A stretch of DNA of 10,262 nucleotides from Baffinella frigidus (taxonomy: Eukaryota > Cryptophyceae > Cryptomonadales > Baffinellaceae), in the NCBI GenBank assembly GCA_026770585.1, contig MU646308.1, positions 214,026-224,287 on the forward strand, in the 5' to 3' direction. This document shows positions 1-5,330 of the stretch, piece by piece. A model generated the notes under the pieces. That model searched no databases. It had not been told where the DNA came from and was given only the letters and a program-made list of their open reading frames with translations. Positions within the stretch are counted from its first letter, which is position 1. Each line of letters begins with the position of its first letter. The position numbers were made by a program, and so were the translations under genes.

Positions 1-64
1 CCCACACCCCAAACCCCAAACCCCAAACCCCAAACCCCAAACCCCAAACCCCAAACCCCAAACC
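1..64. repeat. CCCCAAA heptamer tract
   Basis: About eight near-perfect tandem AAACCCC heptamers. The unit resembles a plant-type telomere repeat (CCCTAAA) with T replaced by C. The same variant recurs at 9098-9170 and 9966-10022, so it is an intronic repeat type of this locus rather than a chromosome end. Confidence 0.9.
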
Positions 65-71
65 ATTTGAT

Positions 72-100
72 CGGTGGTAAGGGCAGAAACCTTACCACCG
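72..100. repeat. perfect 11-bp hairpin
   Basis: CGGTGGTAAGG at 72-82 is followed by its exact reverse complement CCTTACCACCG at 90-100, with the 7-nt loop GCAGAAA between. It sits between two simple-repeat tracts. No T-run follows, and nothing nearby suggests a bacterial terminator. Confidence 0.75.
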
Positions 101-120
101 TTGGGTTCGACCAGGTCCGT

Positions 121-277
121 CAACCATAACCATAACCATAACCATAACCATAACCATAACCATAACCATAACCATAACCGTATCCATAACCATAACCATA
201 TCCATAACCATAACCATAACCATATCCATAACCATATCCATATCCATAACCATAACTTACTAACTAACTAACTACCT
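121..277. repeat. CCATAA hexamer array with TAAC tail
   Basis: Tandem CCATAA units with occasional CCATAT variants run from 121 to about 256, followed by TAAC tetranucleotides at about 258-277. A short reverse complement of the tetramer run (GTTAGTTA, 291-298) follows. An open frame of alternating His and Asn/Ile crosses this array, but it is a by-product of the repeat. Confidence 0.9.
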
Positions 278-304
278 AACCAATCAACCAGTTAGTTATT
301 TAGT

Positions 305-382
305 TTTAAGGTTGAAACCCTCAAACCCGAAACCCGAAACCCGAAACTATCAGATCTTAAACCCCAAACCAAAACCCCAAAC
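305..382. repeat. degenerate CCCGAAA / CCCCAAA repeats
   Basis: Imperfect telomere-like heptamers (CCCGAAA, CCCCAAA and a CCCCAAACC variant). Typical of the intronic filler in this window. Confidence 0.75.
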
Positions 383-386
383 CTGG

Positions 387-409
387 GCAGACAACGGCCT
401 TTGGGGCGA
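387..409 (+). pseudogene. degraded 5' copy of PPIP5K exon 1 with acceptor
   Basis: The stretch from the GCAG at 387 resembles the acceptor and first codons of exon 1 (661-685): GCAG, then a diverged CAAAGGCCCTGGGGGCG-like segment. Further similarity to GACACCAGCC may extend to about 440. The match is short and gapped, so the call is tentative. It fits the pattern that upstream copies contain the acceptor side of an exon. Confidence 0.4.
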
Positions 410-440
410 CACCAGCCTTCCACATTGTTGCGGTTGCAGG

Positions 441-612
441 CTATTGACTCTGGGCTAACTGACTAACTGGCTACCGTTTCTGGCACCAATCTGGTACAAA
501 TCTCCACAATCAACGTTAGGCGAACATCCGTGTGTGAGCACGGCCCACCGGGCTGCATTGCCAATCAGTAGGGGTCGTTGCGTTTCGTCCAATCCAGGGA
601 TTGTCGCCACCC
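441..612. other. intronic sequence, no supported feature
   Basis: Mixed-composition sequence without a recognisable coding segment. It contains CTGGTACAAA at 491-500, a motif shared with the inverted-repeat elements further downstream, and TGACTCTGGGC near 445-455, which resembles the end of the elements at 2167 and 2639. Confidence 0.5.
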
Positions 613-658
613 AAAACAAACCCTAAACCCTAAACTCTAAACCCTAGACCCGAAACCC
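613..658. repeat. CCCTAAA telomere-like repeats
   Basis: Several CCCTAAA heptamers, some altered (CTCTAAA, CCCTAGA, CCCGAAA), lead directly into the exon 1 acceptor. They act as the end of the preceding intron. Confidence 0.85.
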
Positions 659-664
659 TCGCAG

Positions 665-744
665 GCAAAGGCCCTGGGGGCGCGGTGCCGGGAGGAGCTC
701 TACCCAGGGGGTGACACAAGCCTCGGCATCCACAACTCCTACAG
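665..744 (+). CDS. PPIP5K: PPIP5K/VIP1 exon 1 of window (YPGG...SYR)
   Basis: Internal exon of a VIP1/PPIP5K-type inositol pyrophosphate kinase/phosphatase, in the histidine-acid-phosphatase-like half that acts on diphosphoinositol phosphates. It is 80 nt: 26 codons reading AKALGARCREELYPGGD and then TSLGIHNSY, plus AG of a split Arg codon. In animal PPIP5Ks the matching region has a LGRAF-R-x-YPGG segment followed by LHSTYRHD, so both ends align. The acceptor is CTCGCAG|GCA and the donor is TACAG|GTTTGG. The AG joins the G opening exon 2 (2937) to make Arg, giving SYRHDLKIY without a gap. This is the only copy with the complete 5' part; seven 3'-only copies follow. Exon numbers here are local to the window. 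Confidence 0.82.
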
Positions 745-874
745 GTTTGGTACACCCGAGAAACGTGATTTAGAAAAGAAATAAGAACCGTGATTTAGGA
801 AAGAAATACGTTTTATCTTTTGAGAAATAGGGTTTATTGGATCGGATTTGGGGATGATCATACAGGGTTGAGGC

Positions 875-927
875 GAGGAGCTCTACCCAGGGGGTGACAC
901 CAGCCTCGGCATCCACAACTCCTACAG
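875..927 (+). pseudogene. exon 1 3' copy 2, with donor
   Basis: The 53-nt copy of exon 1 from the second GAG codon to the donor (TACAG|GTTCGG) is intact in frame (EELYPGGDTSLGIHNSYR). It lacks the exon's 5' third and its acceptor. An in-frame TGA lies 9 nt upstream of it (GGT TGA GGC), so using the CATACAG just before would introduce a stop. Confidence 0.8.
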
Positions 928-1023
928 GTTCGGTACACCCGAGAAACGTGATAGGAGATAGGGGTTAGGAGATAGCTTTCTTGGATCTTTTGTGGAGTTT
1001 AGGTTTTAAGGTTTAGGAAACGC

Positions 1024-1075
1024 GAGGAGGTCTACCCGGGGGTGCCACAAGCCTCGGCATCCACAACTCCTACAG
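1024..1075 (+). pseudogene. exon 1 3' copy 3, frameshifted
   Basis: This copy matches the 3' part of exon 1 but has lost one base in the glycine run (CCCGGGGGTG for CCCAGGGGGTG), shifting the frame before the conserved IHNSYR end. It also changes GAC to GCC. The donor TACAG|GTTCGG is retained and no acceptor side is present. Confidence 0.8.
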
Positions 1076-1212
1076 GTTCGGGGTCTGGGGTGTAAGAAAC
1101 GTGTTCGGGGTCTGGGTTGTAAGAAACGTGGTTCGGGAAAGAAATGCGTTGTATCTTTTGAGAAATACGGTTTATTGGATACGATTTAGGGATGGGCATA
1201 CAGGGTTGAGGT

Positions 1213-1265
1213 GAGGAACTCTACCCAGGGGGTGGCACAAGCCTCGGCATCCACAACTCCTACAG
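1213..1265 (+). pseudogene. exon 1 3' copy 4, with donor
   Basis: In-frame 53-nt copy (GAG GAA CTC TAC CCA GGG GGT GGC), with Asp replaced by Gly relative to exon 1. The donor is TACAG|GTTTGG and there is no acceptor half. It is the shared border of the two 521-bp units. Confidence 0.8.
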
Positions 1266-1395
1266 GTTTGGTACACCCGAGAAACGTGATTTAGAAAAGA
1301 AATAAGAACCGTGATTTAGGAAAGAAATACGTTTTATCTTTTGAGAAATAGGGTTTATTGGATCGGATTTGGGGATGATCATACAGGGTTGAGGC

Positions 1396-1448
1396 GAGGA
1401 GCTCTACCCAGGGGGTGACACCAGCCTCGGCATCCACAACTCCTACAG
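1396..1448 (+). pseudogene. exon 1 3' copy 5 (duplicate of copy 2)
   Basis: Identical to the copy at 875-927, shifted by 521 bp. In frame, donor retained, no acceptor half. Confidence 0.8.
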
Positions 1449-1544
1449 GTTCGGTACACCCGAGAAACGTGATAGGAGATAGGGGTTAGGAGATAGCTTT
1501 CTTGGATCTTTTGTGGAGTTTAGGTTTTAAGGTTTAGGAAACGC

Positions 1545-1596
1545 GAGGAGGTCTACCCGGGGGTGCCACAAGCCTCGGCATCCACAACTCCTACAG
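1545..1596 (+). pseudogene. exon 1 3' copy 6 (duplicate of copy 3)
   Basis: Identical to 1024-1075 shifted by 521 bp, including the same one-base deletion. The shared lesion shows that the deletion predates the 521-bp duplication. Confidence 0.8.
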
Positions 1597-1733
1597 GTTC
1601 GGGGTCTGGGGTGTAAGAAACGTGTTCGGGGTCTGGGTTGTAAGAAACGTGGTTCGGGAAAGAAATGCGTTGTATCTTTTGAGAAATACGGTTTATTGGA
1701 TACGATTTAGGGATGGGCATACAGGGTTGAGGT

Positions 1734-1786
1734 GAGGAACTCTACCCAGGGGGTGGCACAAGCCTCGGCATCCACAACTCCTACAG
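1734..1786 (+). pseudogene. exon 1 3' copy 7 (duplicate of copy 4)
   Basis: Identical to 1213-1265 shifted by 521 bp. The intron after its donor diverges at 1790 (GTTCTTGAAC), marking the right border of the tandem duplication. Confidence 0.8.
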
Positions 1787-1868
1787 GTTCTTGAACTCGG
1801 GGTAAGGAGATAGCTTTCTTGGATCTTTTGTGGGGTTTGGCTTGTAAGGTTTAGGGTACAGGGTGCAG

Positions 1869-1974
1869 GCGAGGAGTTTTGCCCTGAGGGTTTAGGGTTT
1901 ACGTTTTAGGGTTTAGGGTTTAGGGTTTAGGGTTTAGGGGGGGATACCAGCCTCGGCATCCACGACTGCTACAG
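1869..1974 (+). pseudogene. exon 1 3' copy 8, split by telomere-like insert
   Basis: The left part (1869-1890) matches GCGAGGAGCTCTACCCAGGG with substitutions. The right part (about 1938-1974) matches the glycine run through GCATCCACGACTGCTACAG and keeps the GTTCGG donor. The two are separated by about 47 bp of TTTAGGG repeats placed exactly in the exon's G-run. Flanking intron pieces on both sides also resemble the unit around copies 2 and 3. Confidence 0.75.
1887..1940 (+). repeat. TTTAGGG tract inside exon copy
   Basis: Seven or so TTTAGGG-type heptamers in G-rich orientation, one altered to TTTACGT. The tract begins and ends in G-runs that also belong to the flanking exon copy, so the borders share GGG microhomology. 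Confidence 0.9.
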
Positions 1975-2090
1975 GTTCGGGGCTTGGGGTTTGAGAAACA
2001 GGGGGTTAGGAAATGGGATTTAGGTGTTTGTGTTTCGGTTTGGGGGTTGGGGTTTGGATATAAAACATCCACAAGATTTCCGGCTCAAAC
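1975..2090. other. G-rich intronic sequence
   Basis: G- and T-rich stretch with degenerate GGGGTTTGG motifs after the last exon 1 donor copy. No coding segment is supported. Confidence 0.5.
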
Positions 2091-2112
2091 AGAAGCGTTT
2101 CACGTGAATTGA

Positions 2113-2166
2113 AGAAATGCCGGTATTTTGCTGACGAAATGCTCATGAAATGCTGGTGAAATGCTG
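2113..2166. repeat. 11-mer AAATGCTGACG-like repeats, cluster 1
   Basis: Tandem degenerate units around GAAATGCTGGT and GAAATGCTGAT. Related clusters lie at 2261-2286, 2728-2775 and 2885-2925. Three of the clusters lie upstream of an exon 2 copy, so the unit was probably part of the intron end duplicated with it. The start of a CGGCTCAAAACGAAGGCG-like segment precedes it at 2091. Confidence 0.7.
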
Positions 2167-2228
2167 ATGACTCTGGGAGGTGACACGCGAGCAGAAGATG
2201 CTGTAGACAGTCACCTACCCAGAGTCAT
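2167..2228. repeat. 62-bp inverted-repeat element (ATGACTCTGGG ends)
   Basis: The left arm ATGACTCTGGGAGGTGAC (2167-2184) pairs with the right arm at 2210-2228 apart from one bulged base. Its right arm and core, in reverse complement, match 2639-2690, so both belong to one small family with a core like GCGAGCAGAAGATGCT. Too short to code for anything. Confidence 0.75.
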
Positions 2229-2367
2229 ATGTCACCCGAGTATAAAACGCATACGAAGATAAAATGCTGATACAATGCTGACAACATGTTTTTGAAATGT
2301 GGGTATATTTCACGTATATTTCACGTATATGCATGAAATATACGTATTTCACGTGTATGCATGGCAG

Positions 2368-2415
2368 GCACGACCTGAAGATCTGTTCGTCGGACGAGGG
2401 GCGCGTTCAGATGAC
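2368..2415 (+). pseudogene. exon 2 5' copy 1 with acceptor
   Basis: Follows ATGGCAG| and encodes [15 protein letters not shown] in frame. Tyr is changed to Cys, and after GATGAC it runs into GTAACC and a GTAA/CTAA repeat array. It covers the first 48 of exon 2's 115 nt. The 3' half is absent. Confidence 0.8.
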
Positions 2416-2568
2416 GTAACCAAGTAAGTAAGTAAGTAACTAAGTAACTAAGAAACTAACTAACTAAGAAACTAACTAACTAACCAGGTCACTAAATAAC
2501 TAAGTAAGTTAGTAACTAAGTAACTAACTTACTTCTCACTAACTAACTAACAAACAAACAAACAAATT
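2416..2568. repeat. GTAA/CTAA tetranucleotide array
   Basis: Long imperfect run of AAGT, AACT and CTAA tetramers ending in AAACAAAC. The first part repeats GTAAGT several times directly after a truncated exon copy. The array replaces the 3' half of exon 2 at this copy. Confidence 0.85.
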
Positions 2569-2577
2569 GAATTGACT

Positions 2578-2609
2578 CGGCTCAAAACGAAGGCGTGTCA
2601 AGCCGTAAT
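2578..2609. repeat. 32-bp dispersed repeat, copy of 2851-2882
   Basis: A 32-bp segment beginning CGGCTCAAAACGAAGGCGT and ending AAGCCGTAAT occurs here and at 2851-2882 with two mismatches. A decayed third copy lies at about 2091-2112. At 2851 it is fused directly to the truncated exon 2 copy. Confidence 0.8.
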
Positions 2610-2638
2610 CTGTGTATACGTTGTATACTTGGTGATAT

Positions 2639-2722
2639 ATGACTCTGGGCAGGTGACTCTCTAGAGCATCTTCTGCTCTCGCGAGTCGCCTTTCAGATCA
2701 GTTGAGCCAACCCTGAGTCTAT
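2639..2722. repeat. second ATGACTCTGGG element
   Basis: The left end ATGACTCTGGGCAGGTGAC (2639-2657) and core match the element at 2167-2228 in reverse complement. The right end is decayed (GTCGCC, then an insertion, then CCCTGAGTCTAT). Likely a remnant of the same inverted-repeat family. Confidence 0.6.
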
Positions 2723-2727
2723 CATTG

Positions 2728-2775
2728 GACGAAATGCTGACGAAATGCTGACGACGTGCTGACGAAATGCTGACG
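2728..2775. repeat. 11-mer ACGAAATGCTG repeats, cluster 2
   Basis: Four tandem GACGAAATGCT-type units directly upstream of the second exon 2 copy. A matching cluster at 2885-2925 lies directly upstream of the complete exon 2. Confidence 0.85.
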
Positions 2776-2797
2776 TTTCGGGGGGGTTCTGGGGCAG

Positions 2798-2850
2798 GTA
2801 CGACCTGAAGATCTACTCGTCGGACGAGGAGCGCGTGCAGATGACGGCTG
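2798..2850 (+). pseudogene. exon 2 5' copy 2 with acceptor
   Basis: Follows GGGGCAG| and reads [18 protein letters not shown]. The conserved His is changed to Tyr and the Gly of SDEGR to Glu. After GATGACGGCTG it joins the 32-bp dispersed repeat, sharing GCGGC microhomology with the exon. The exon's 3' half is missing. Confidence 0.8.
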
Positions 2851-2925
2851 CGGCTCAAAACGAAGGCGTTCCAAGCCGTAATTGGACGAAATACTGACAA
2901 AATGCTGACAAAATGCTGACGAAAT
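2851..2925. repeat. 32-bp repeat plus 11-mer cluster 3
   Basis: Second good copy of the 32-bp dispersed repeat (2851-2882), followed by three ACAAAATGCTG units (2885-2925). Together they form the end of the intron preceding exon 2. Confidence 0.8.
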
Positions 2926-2936
2926 TATGGCGGCAG

Positions 2937-3051
2937 GCACGACCTGAAGATCTATTCGTCGGACGAGGGGCGCGTTCAGATGACGGCTGCGGCGTTCACG
3001 AAGAGCTTTCTCGACCTCGAGGGCGAGCTCACGCCGATCCTCGTGTCTCTG
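2937..3051 (+). CDS. PPIP5K: PPIP5K/VIP1 exon 2 ([19 protein letters not shown])
   Basis: The best-conserved exon in the window. One base completes the Arg codon from exon 1, then 38 codons read [30 protein letters not shown] and LTPILVSL. Animal PPIP5Ks have [20 protein letters not shown] and [14 protein letters not shown] at the same place in the phosphatase-like domain, so family assignment is firm. The acceptor is GCGGCAG|GCAC and the donor is CTCTG|GTACGC. It ends in phase 0, and exon 3 opens with Val, restoring PILVSLV. Two upstream copies carry only the first 48-53 nt. Exact catalytic residues of the phosphatase are not in this exon. Confidence 0.93.
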
Positions 3052-3067
3052 GTACGCTCTTCCACGT

Positions 3068-3127
3068 AGCAGCCACCGAAGACCTTTTCACCTTGAATTC
3101 AAGGCGAAAAGGTCCTCGGTCGCTGCT
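3068..3127. repeat. 60-bp near-perfect palindrome (AGCAGC...GCTGCT)
   Basis: Thirty base pairs around the GAATTC centre at 3095-3100, with three mismatches. The outer arms AGCAGCCACCG and CGGTCGCTGCT are the same as the ends of the 127-bp element at 5331-5457, so this may be a compact member of that family. It lies just after exon 2. Confidence 0.85.
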
Positions 3128-3289
3128 CAGGGGGCTCAATGTGTCCTAGCGATAGACCACACAAGGCCCTTCGAGGGTTATCCGGTGCTCGTTCTTGGAG
3201 CCGTTTTCTTCCAAAGCTAAGTGGCTGAATGCTCGACCCCTCCGGTTCTGACCAGAGATCTGGTCCGATTTCTGGGTACAAGACATCGT
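3128..3289. other. intronic sequence, no supported feature
   Basis: Mixed-composition sequence with one small near-palindrome, GACCAGAGATCTGGTC, at 3250-3265. I see no coding match to the gene and no known element. Confidence 0.5.
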
Positions 3290-3401
3290 ATTGACCGATA
3301 TCAAAAATACTTCTTCTTCTTCTTTATTACTCTCGATACAGGTCCTAGATAGGCCCTTTAGCCTTGAGTTGAGTGATACAATGTCAAAAACATCGGTCAA
3401 T
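3290..3401. repeat. 112-bp inverted-repeat element (ATTGACCGAT)
   Basis: ATTGACCGAT at 3290-3299 and ATCGGTCAAT at 3392-3401 form exact 10-bp ends, with further partial pairing inside (ATATCAAAAA, TCAAAAACAT). The right end directly abuts the next element at 3402. Its interior has a CTT run. Confidence 0.65.
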
Positions 3402-3591
3402 CCACTCGAGAGTGCTGGAGAAACCTAATTGCATGTGGAGAAAAAAAAAGTTACAAAAATTTGTACCAGGATAGGGTATTCCAACCTCGTGACTGTTCAA
3501 ATTTCGCAGACTTCGTGACCTCTCTCACGAAAGTTACTACACGAATGTTACAACTCACTTTAGAATAGGCCCCTCTAGCATTCTCGTACGG
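3402..3591 (-). mobile_element. MITE-like element A (CCACTCGAGA ends)
   Basis: About 190 bp with terminal inverted repeats of the form CCACTCGAGA-TGC ... GCATTCTCGT. Reverse complement similarity runs through the whole element at 3669-3860, and it is an inverted relative of 5571-5762. Inner landmarks are TTTGTACCAGGATAGGGTAT, CCAACCTCGTGACT and AATAGGCCCCTCTAGCATTC. There is no coding capacity, so any movement would depend on an enzyme elsewhere. I see no clear target-site duplication. Confidence 0.8.
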
Positions 3592-3668
3592 ATACGATGT
3601 CTCAGTACCCAGAAATTATTGAGGAGTACCACGACAATAGATGGACTGATCCGCGAACCCCGCTGCGT

Positions 3669-3860
3669 CCACACGAGAATGCTAGAGGGGCCTATTTAAA
3701 ACCAATGTGCTTTTAAAAGTGGGTATTTGTGTGGTAACTTTCGTTGATTGGTCATGCAACTAGCCGTATATTGGCAAGTCACGAGGTTGGAACACCTTAT
3801 CATGGTACAAATATTTACAACCCCACATATAAATAGGATCCTCCTGCATTCTCGAGTGGG
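3669..3860 (+). mobile_element. MITE-like element B, inverted to A
   Basis: About 190 bp, opposite in orientation to element A and separated from it by about 77 bp. The 24-bp inner ends (3564-3587 and 3673-3696) are perfectly complementary. Together A and B could fold into one stem of about 190 bp. Its ends are CCACACGAGAATGC and GCATTCTCGAGTGG. Landmarks in order are CTATTTAAAACC, GGTAACTTTCGTT, TCACGAGGTTGGAA and ATGGTACAAA. Confidence 0.82.
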
Positions 3861-3909
3861 TTGCTCGCCTGAATAAATACAGCATGTTCCTCGCTGCCCA
3901 CCAAGACAA

Positions 3910-3935
3910 ACGTTCCTCTCTCGAGAGAGGAACGT
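3910..3935. repeat. 26-bp perfect palindrome
   Basis: ACGTTCCTCTCTC and its exact reverse complement meet without a loop, centred at 3922/3923. It could extrude as a short cruciform. No protein-binding role can be assigned. Confidence 0.85.
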
Positions 3936-3987
3936 CTCAACGCAAAAGTGGAGCCTCCGTTGACTTCAGCAACGGTGGGGAATGCAG

Positions 3988-4008
3988 GTTTCGCGCGATA
4001 GGGAGGCG
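3988..4008 (+). pseudogene. exon 3 5' copy with acceptor
   Basis: AATGCAG| is followed by GTTTCGCGCGATAGGGAGGCG, the first seven codons of exon 3 (VSRDREA) with one synonymous change, then unrelated sequence. It carries only the acceptor side and lies 151 bp upstream of the complete exon. Confidence 0.85.
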
Positions 4009-4138
4009 TTCGCAGTAACAAATCGGACGTGGAAAGGACGAGGAGTTGCGTTTCACGTGGGGCCGGACACGAATTTAGCACCACGAAATGAAACGTTGCG
4101 TTCTGAAATTCCCAGTAATGACCTGCCGTGGGATGCAG
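4009..4138. other. spacer between exon 3 copies, with inverted repeat
   Basis: Contains an imperfect inverted repeat: CGTTTCACGTGG near 4050-4061 against CCACGAAATGAAACG at 4081-4095. The acceptor context GGATGCAG recurs at its end. It is presumably intron sequence that was part of the duplicated unit or an insertion into it. Confidence 0.55.
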
Positions 4139-4207
4139 GTTTCGCGCGATCGGGAGGCGCACTCGATGCTCGATCCGTCCGGCGTCAACGTCGGGCGTGA
4201 GCTCCAG
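4139..4207 (+). CDS. PPIP5K: PPIP5K/VIP1 exon 3 (SMLDPSGVNVGRELQ)
   Basis: A 69-nt phase-0 exon of 23 codons reading VSRDREAHSMLD and PSGVNVGRELQ. It bridges ELTPILVSL of exon 2 and DAVKTTLRELLQ of exon 4. In animal PPIP5Ks the same interval reads VKSANMNGLLDSDSDSL before a helix ending LHEILQKD, so position, length and the (M/L)LD motif fit although the segment is variable in the family. The acceptor is GGGATGCAG|GTT and the donor is CTCCAG|GTCCAT. One 5' copy precedes it and three or four 3' copies follow, the pattern expected around a true exon. No stop interrupts the joined frame. Confidence 0.85.
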
Positions 4208-4244
4208 GTCCATAACCTAACGTCCTGAAAACCGGGTAGTTCCG

Positions 4245-4344
4245 CCTACGGTATTGCCTACGGTAGGCCGTAGGGGCCTAGGGGGGGTCCTATGAGACAT
4301 TAGGTCCTAGGGGCCCTACGGCCTACCGTAGGCAATACCGTAGG
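4245..4344. repeat. 100-bp hairpin with 31-bp perfect arms
   Basis: The arm at 4245-4275 (CCTACGGTATTGCCTACGG...) is exactly complementary to 4314-4344. The interior adds weaker pairing (GGGGCCTAGG with CCTAGGGGCC). Its right end directly abuts the exon 3 copy at 4345, so the hairpin lies between an exon and its own partial duplicate. Confidence 0.92.
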
Positions 4345-4391
4345 ACTCGATGCTTGATCTGTCCGGCGTCAACGTCGGCCGCAAGCTCCAG
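4345..4391 (+). pseudogene. exon 3 3' copy 1 with donor
   Basis: Reads SMLDLSGVNVGRKLQ in frame with Pro to Leu and Glu to Lys changes, then CTCCAG|GTGCTC. No acceptor side. The intact frame and few differences suggest a fairly young copy. Confidence 0.85.
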
Positions 4392-4521
4392 GTGCTCTTG
4401 TAGCTATGGCCAACCATCGAGGTCCGTTAGGTTCTTTTAACTCCCACCATAGGCGGACACCGGAACTTATCCTGCAGAAAAGGCCATGCTTTCTTTCCAG
4501 GGGTGTGTGGAGACAGGGTGC
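4392..4521. other. intronic sequence, no supported feature
   Basis: Mixed sequence after the exon 3 copy. An antisense open frame of 156 codons runs through it and the following repeats, but it has no recognisable protein signature. Confidence 0.5.
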
Positions 4522-4612
4522 AGGGGTGTAGGCGTGTAGGCGTGTAGGCGTGTAGGCGTGTAGGGGCGCGTGTAGGGGTGCCTGTAGGGGGTGCCTGTAG
4601 GGGGTGGGGACG
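4522..4612. repeat. GTGTAGGC 8-mer minisatellite
   Basis: Tandem GTGTAGGC units decay into GCCTGTAGGGG(GT) units. It causes the Thr-Pro-Thr-Arg-Leu-rich stretch of an antisense open frame. Confidence 0.85.
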
Positions 4613-4656
4613 GGCCAACCACAAGGGAAATGATCCTGCTTCCAATAGCATCCTAT

Positions 4657-4847
4657 AGGAAACTGCTAGGAAGAGGGAAGAGAGACGTATACGATCATAT
4701 AGGATCCTCCTGGAGGATAGGATCCTCCTATATGATCCTCCTATGATCCTATGGCCTTTAGGATTGCTTAGGCCAACAGGGTTGGAGGAAACTGCTAGGA
4801 AGAGGGAAGAGGGAAGAGGGAAGAGGAAAGATAATATAAGATCCTCA
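4657..4847. repeat. duplicated AGGAAACTGCTAGG segment with palindromes
   Basis: AGGAAACTGCTAGGAAGAGG occurs at 4657 and again at 4786, the second time followed by extra GGGAAGA units. Between them, GATCATATAGGA (4693-4704) pairs with TCCTATATGATC (4726-4737), and GGATCC-rich short palindromes fill the loop. Confidence 0.75.
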
Positions 4848-4851
4848 TATG

Positions 4852-4873
4852 CAACGTTGGCCGCCAGCTTCAG
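4852..4873 (+). pseudogene. exon 3 3' copy 2 with donor
   Basis: AACGTTGGCCGCCAGCTTCAG encodes NVGRQLQ, matching the last seven codons of exon 3, and is followed by GTGCGA. Shorter and more diverged than the copy at 4345. Confidence 0.7.
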
Positions 4874-4904
4874 GTGCGAAGCCCGAACAGTCTCCAATCC
4901 GCAT

Positions 4905-5091
4905 CCGGACTGAGAATACTACGGGTAAAAGTAGATTGGAGGGCACGTCCGGTTTGTACCAGGAAAACGCCTTACAATCGTACTTTTACGGGAAATTTCC
5001 CGGACGTGGAAAACACTCCTGGTACAAACCGGACGTGCCTGGTTCAAACCGGAATTATCATCCACTTTTACCCCTAGTATTCTCAGTCCGG
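4905..5091. mobile_element. 187-bp inverted-repeat element (CCGGACTGAGAATACT)
   Basis: The ends CCGGACTGAGAATACT (4905-4920) and AGTATTCTCAGTCCGG (5076-5091) are exact complements. A second 23-bp perfect pair lies inside (4942-4964 with 5017-5039), and GGGAAATTTCCC marks the core. It has the structure of a small foldback or MITE-like element with no coding capacity. The open frames across it in several frames are by-products. Confidence 0.85.
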
Positions 5092-5238
5092 GCGCGGAGT
5101 GTCGAACCAGAAGTGAAGGTTTCGTGTAGGATCCTGTAGGATTCTTCTACGGAACCTATAAGATCCTCCTATCGAGACCTAAACCCTACACCACACCCCC
5201 TACACCCCAATTCCTACGCTATAAATTCTAACCCCCAA
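5092..5238. other. intronic sequence with short C-rich repeats
   Basis: Contains AGGATCCT-like words and degenerate CCCTACACC repeats. No coding match seen. Confidence 0.5.
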
Positions 5239-5263
5239 AGTTAGCGTTCGCTGCGAGCTCCAG
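5239..5263 (+). pseudogene. exon 3 3' copy 3, donor lost
   Basis: AAAGTTAGCGTTCGCTGCGAG then CTCCAG aligns with the last codons of exon 3 (VNVGRELQ), but the following GT is now TC. A still weaker scrap, AACGTCGGCTGCCACCT at 5314-5330, may be a fourth copy. Both are tentative. Confidence 0.5.
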
Positions 5264-5330
5264 TCTCACCCGAAACCCGAAACTCTAAACTCCACACTCT
5301 AAACTCCAAACCCAACGTCGGCTGCCACCT

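Larger units (their letters stand above)
715..1789 (+). repeat. 521-bp exact tandem duplication
   Basis: Read base by base, 715-1268 equals 1236-1789, a 521-bp period covering a little over two units. Identity breaks at 714 (A against G at 1235) and at 1269 (T against C at 1790). Each unit holds three partial copies of the 3' end of exon 1 with donors, separated by diverged intron pieces sharing motifs such as GAGAAACGTGAT and ATCTTTTGAGAAATA. The exact identity implies a recent event, probably unequal exchange between the exon copies at the unit borders. Confidence 0.93.

Noticed and set aside
1-64. True chromosome end (telomere)
   Set aside because: The tract is short and of the CCCCAAA variant, and similar tracts lie throughout the introns of one gene, so it is interstitial.
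74-271. Open frame of alternating His-Asn/Ile
   Set aside because: Entirely a translation of the CCATAA hexamer array. Its composition has no value as evidence for a protein.
715-1789. CRISPR-like array of regularly repeated 53-nt units
   Set aside because: The repeated unit is the coding 3' end of exon 1 with its donor, spacing is uneven, and the spacers are themselves related and duplicated. The genome is eukaryotic.
3402-3860. Site duplications proving recent transposition of elements A and B
   Set aside because: I compared both flanks of each element and found no convincing direct repeat, so recent movement cannot be claimed from this window.
3815-4213. 132-codon antisense open frame
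   Set aside because: It spans the end of MITE-like element B, a palindrome, and the antisense of both exon 3 copies. The sense strand carries the supported PPIP5K exon.
4427-4897. 156-codon antisense open frame, longest in the window
   Set aside because: Much of it is the GTGTAGGC minisatellite and the duplicated GAAGAGG segment, with no recognisable domain. It ends across an exon 3 scrap.
4849-5139. 96-codon open frame on the + strand
   Set aside because: It lies over an exon 3 scrap and an inverted-repeat element. Two overlapping frames are open over the same stretch, which fits chance openness rather than coding.
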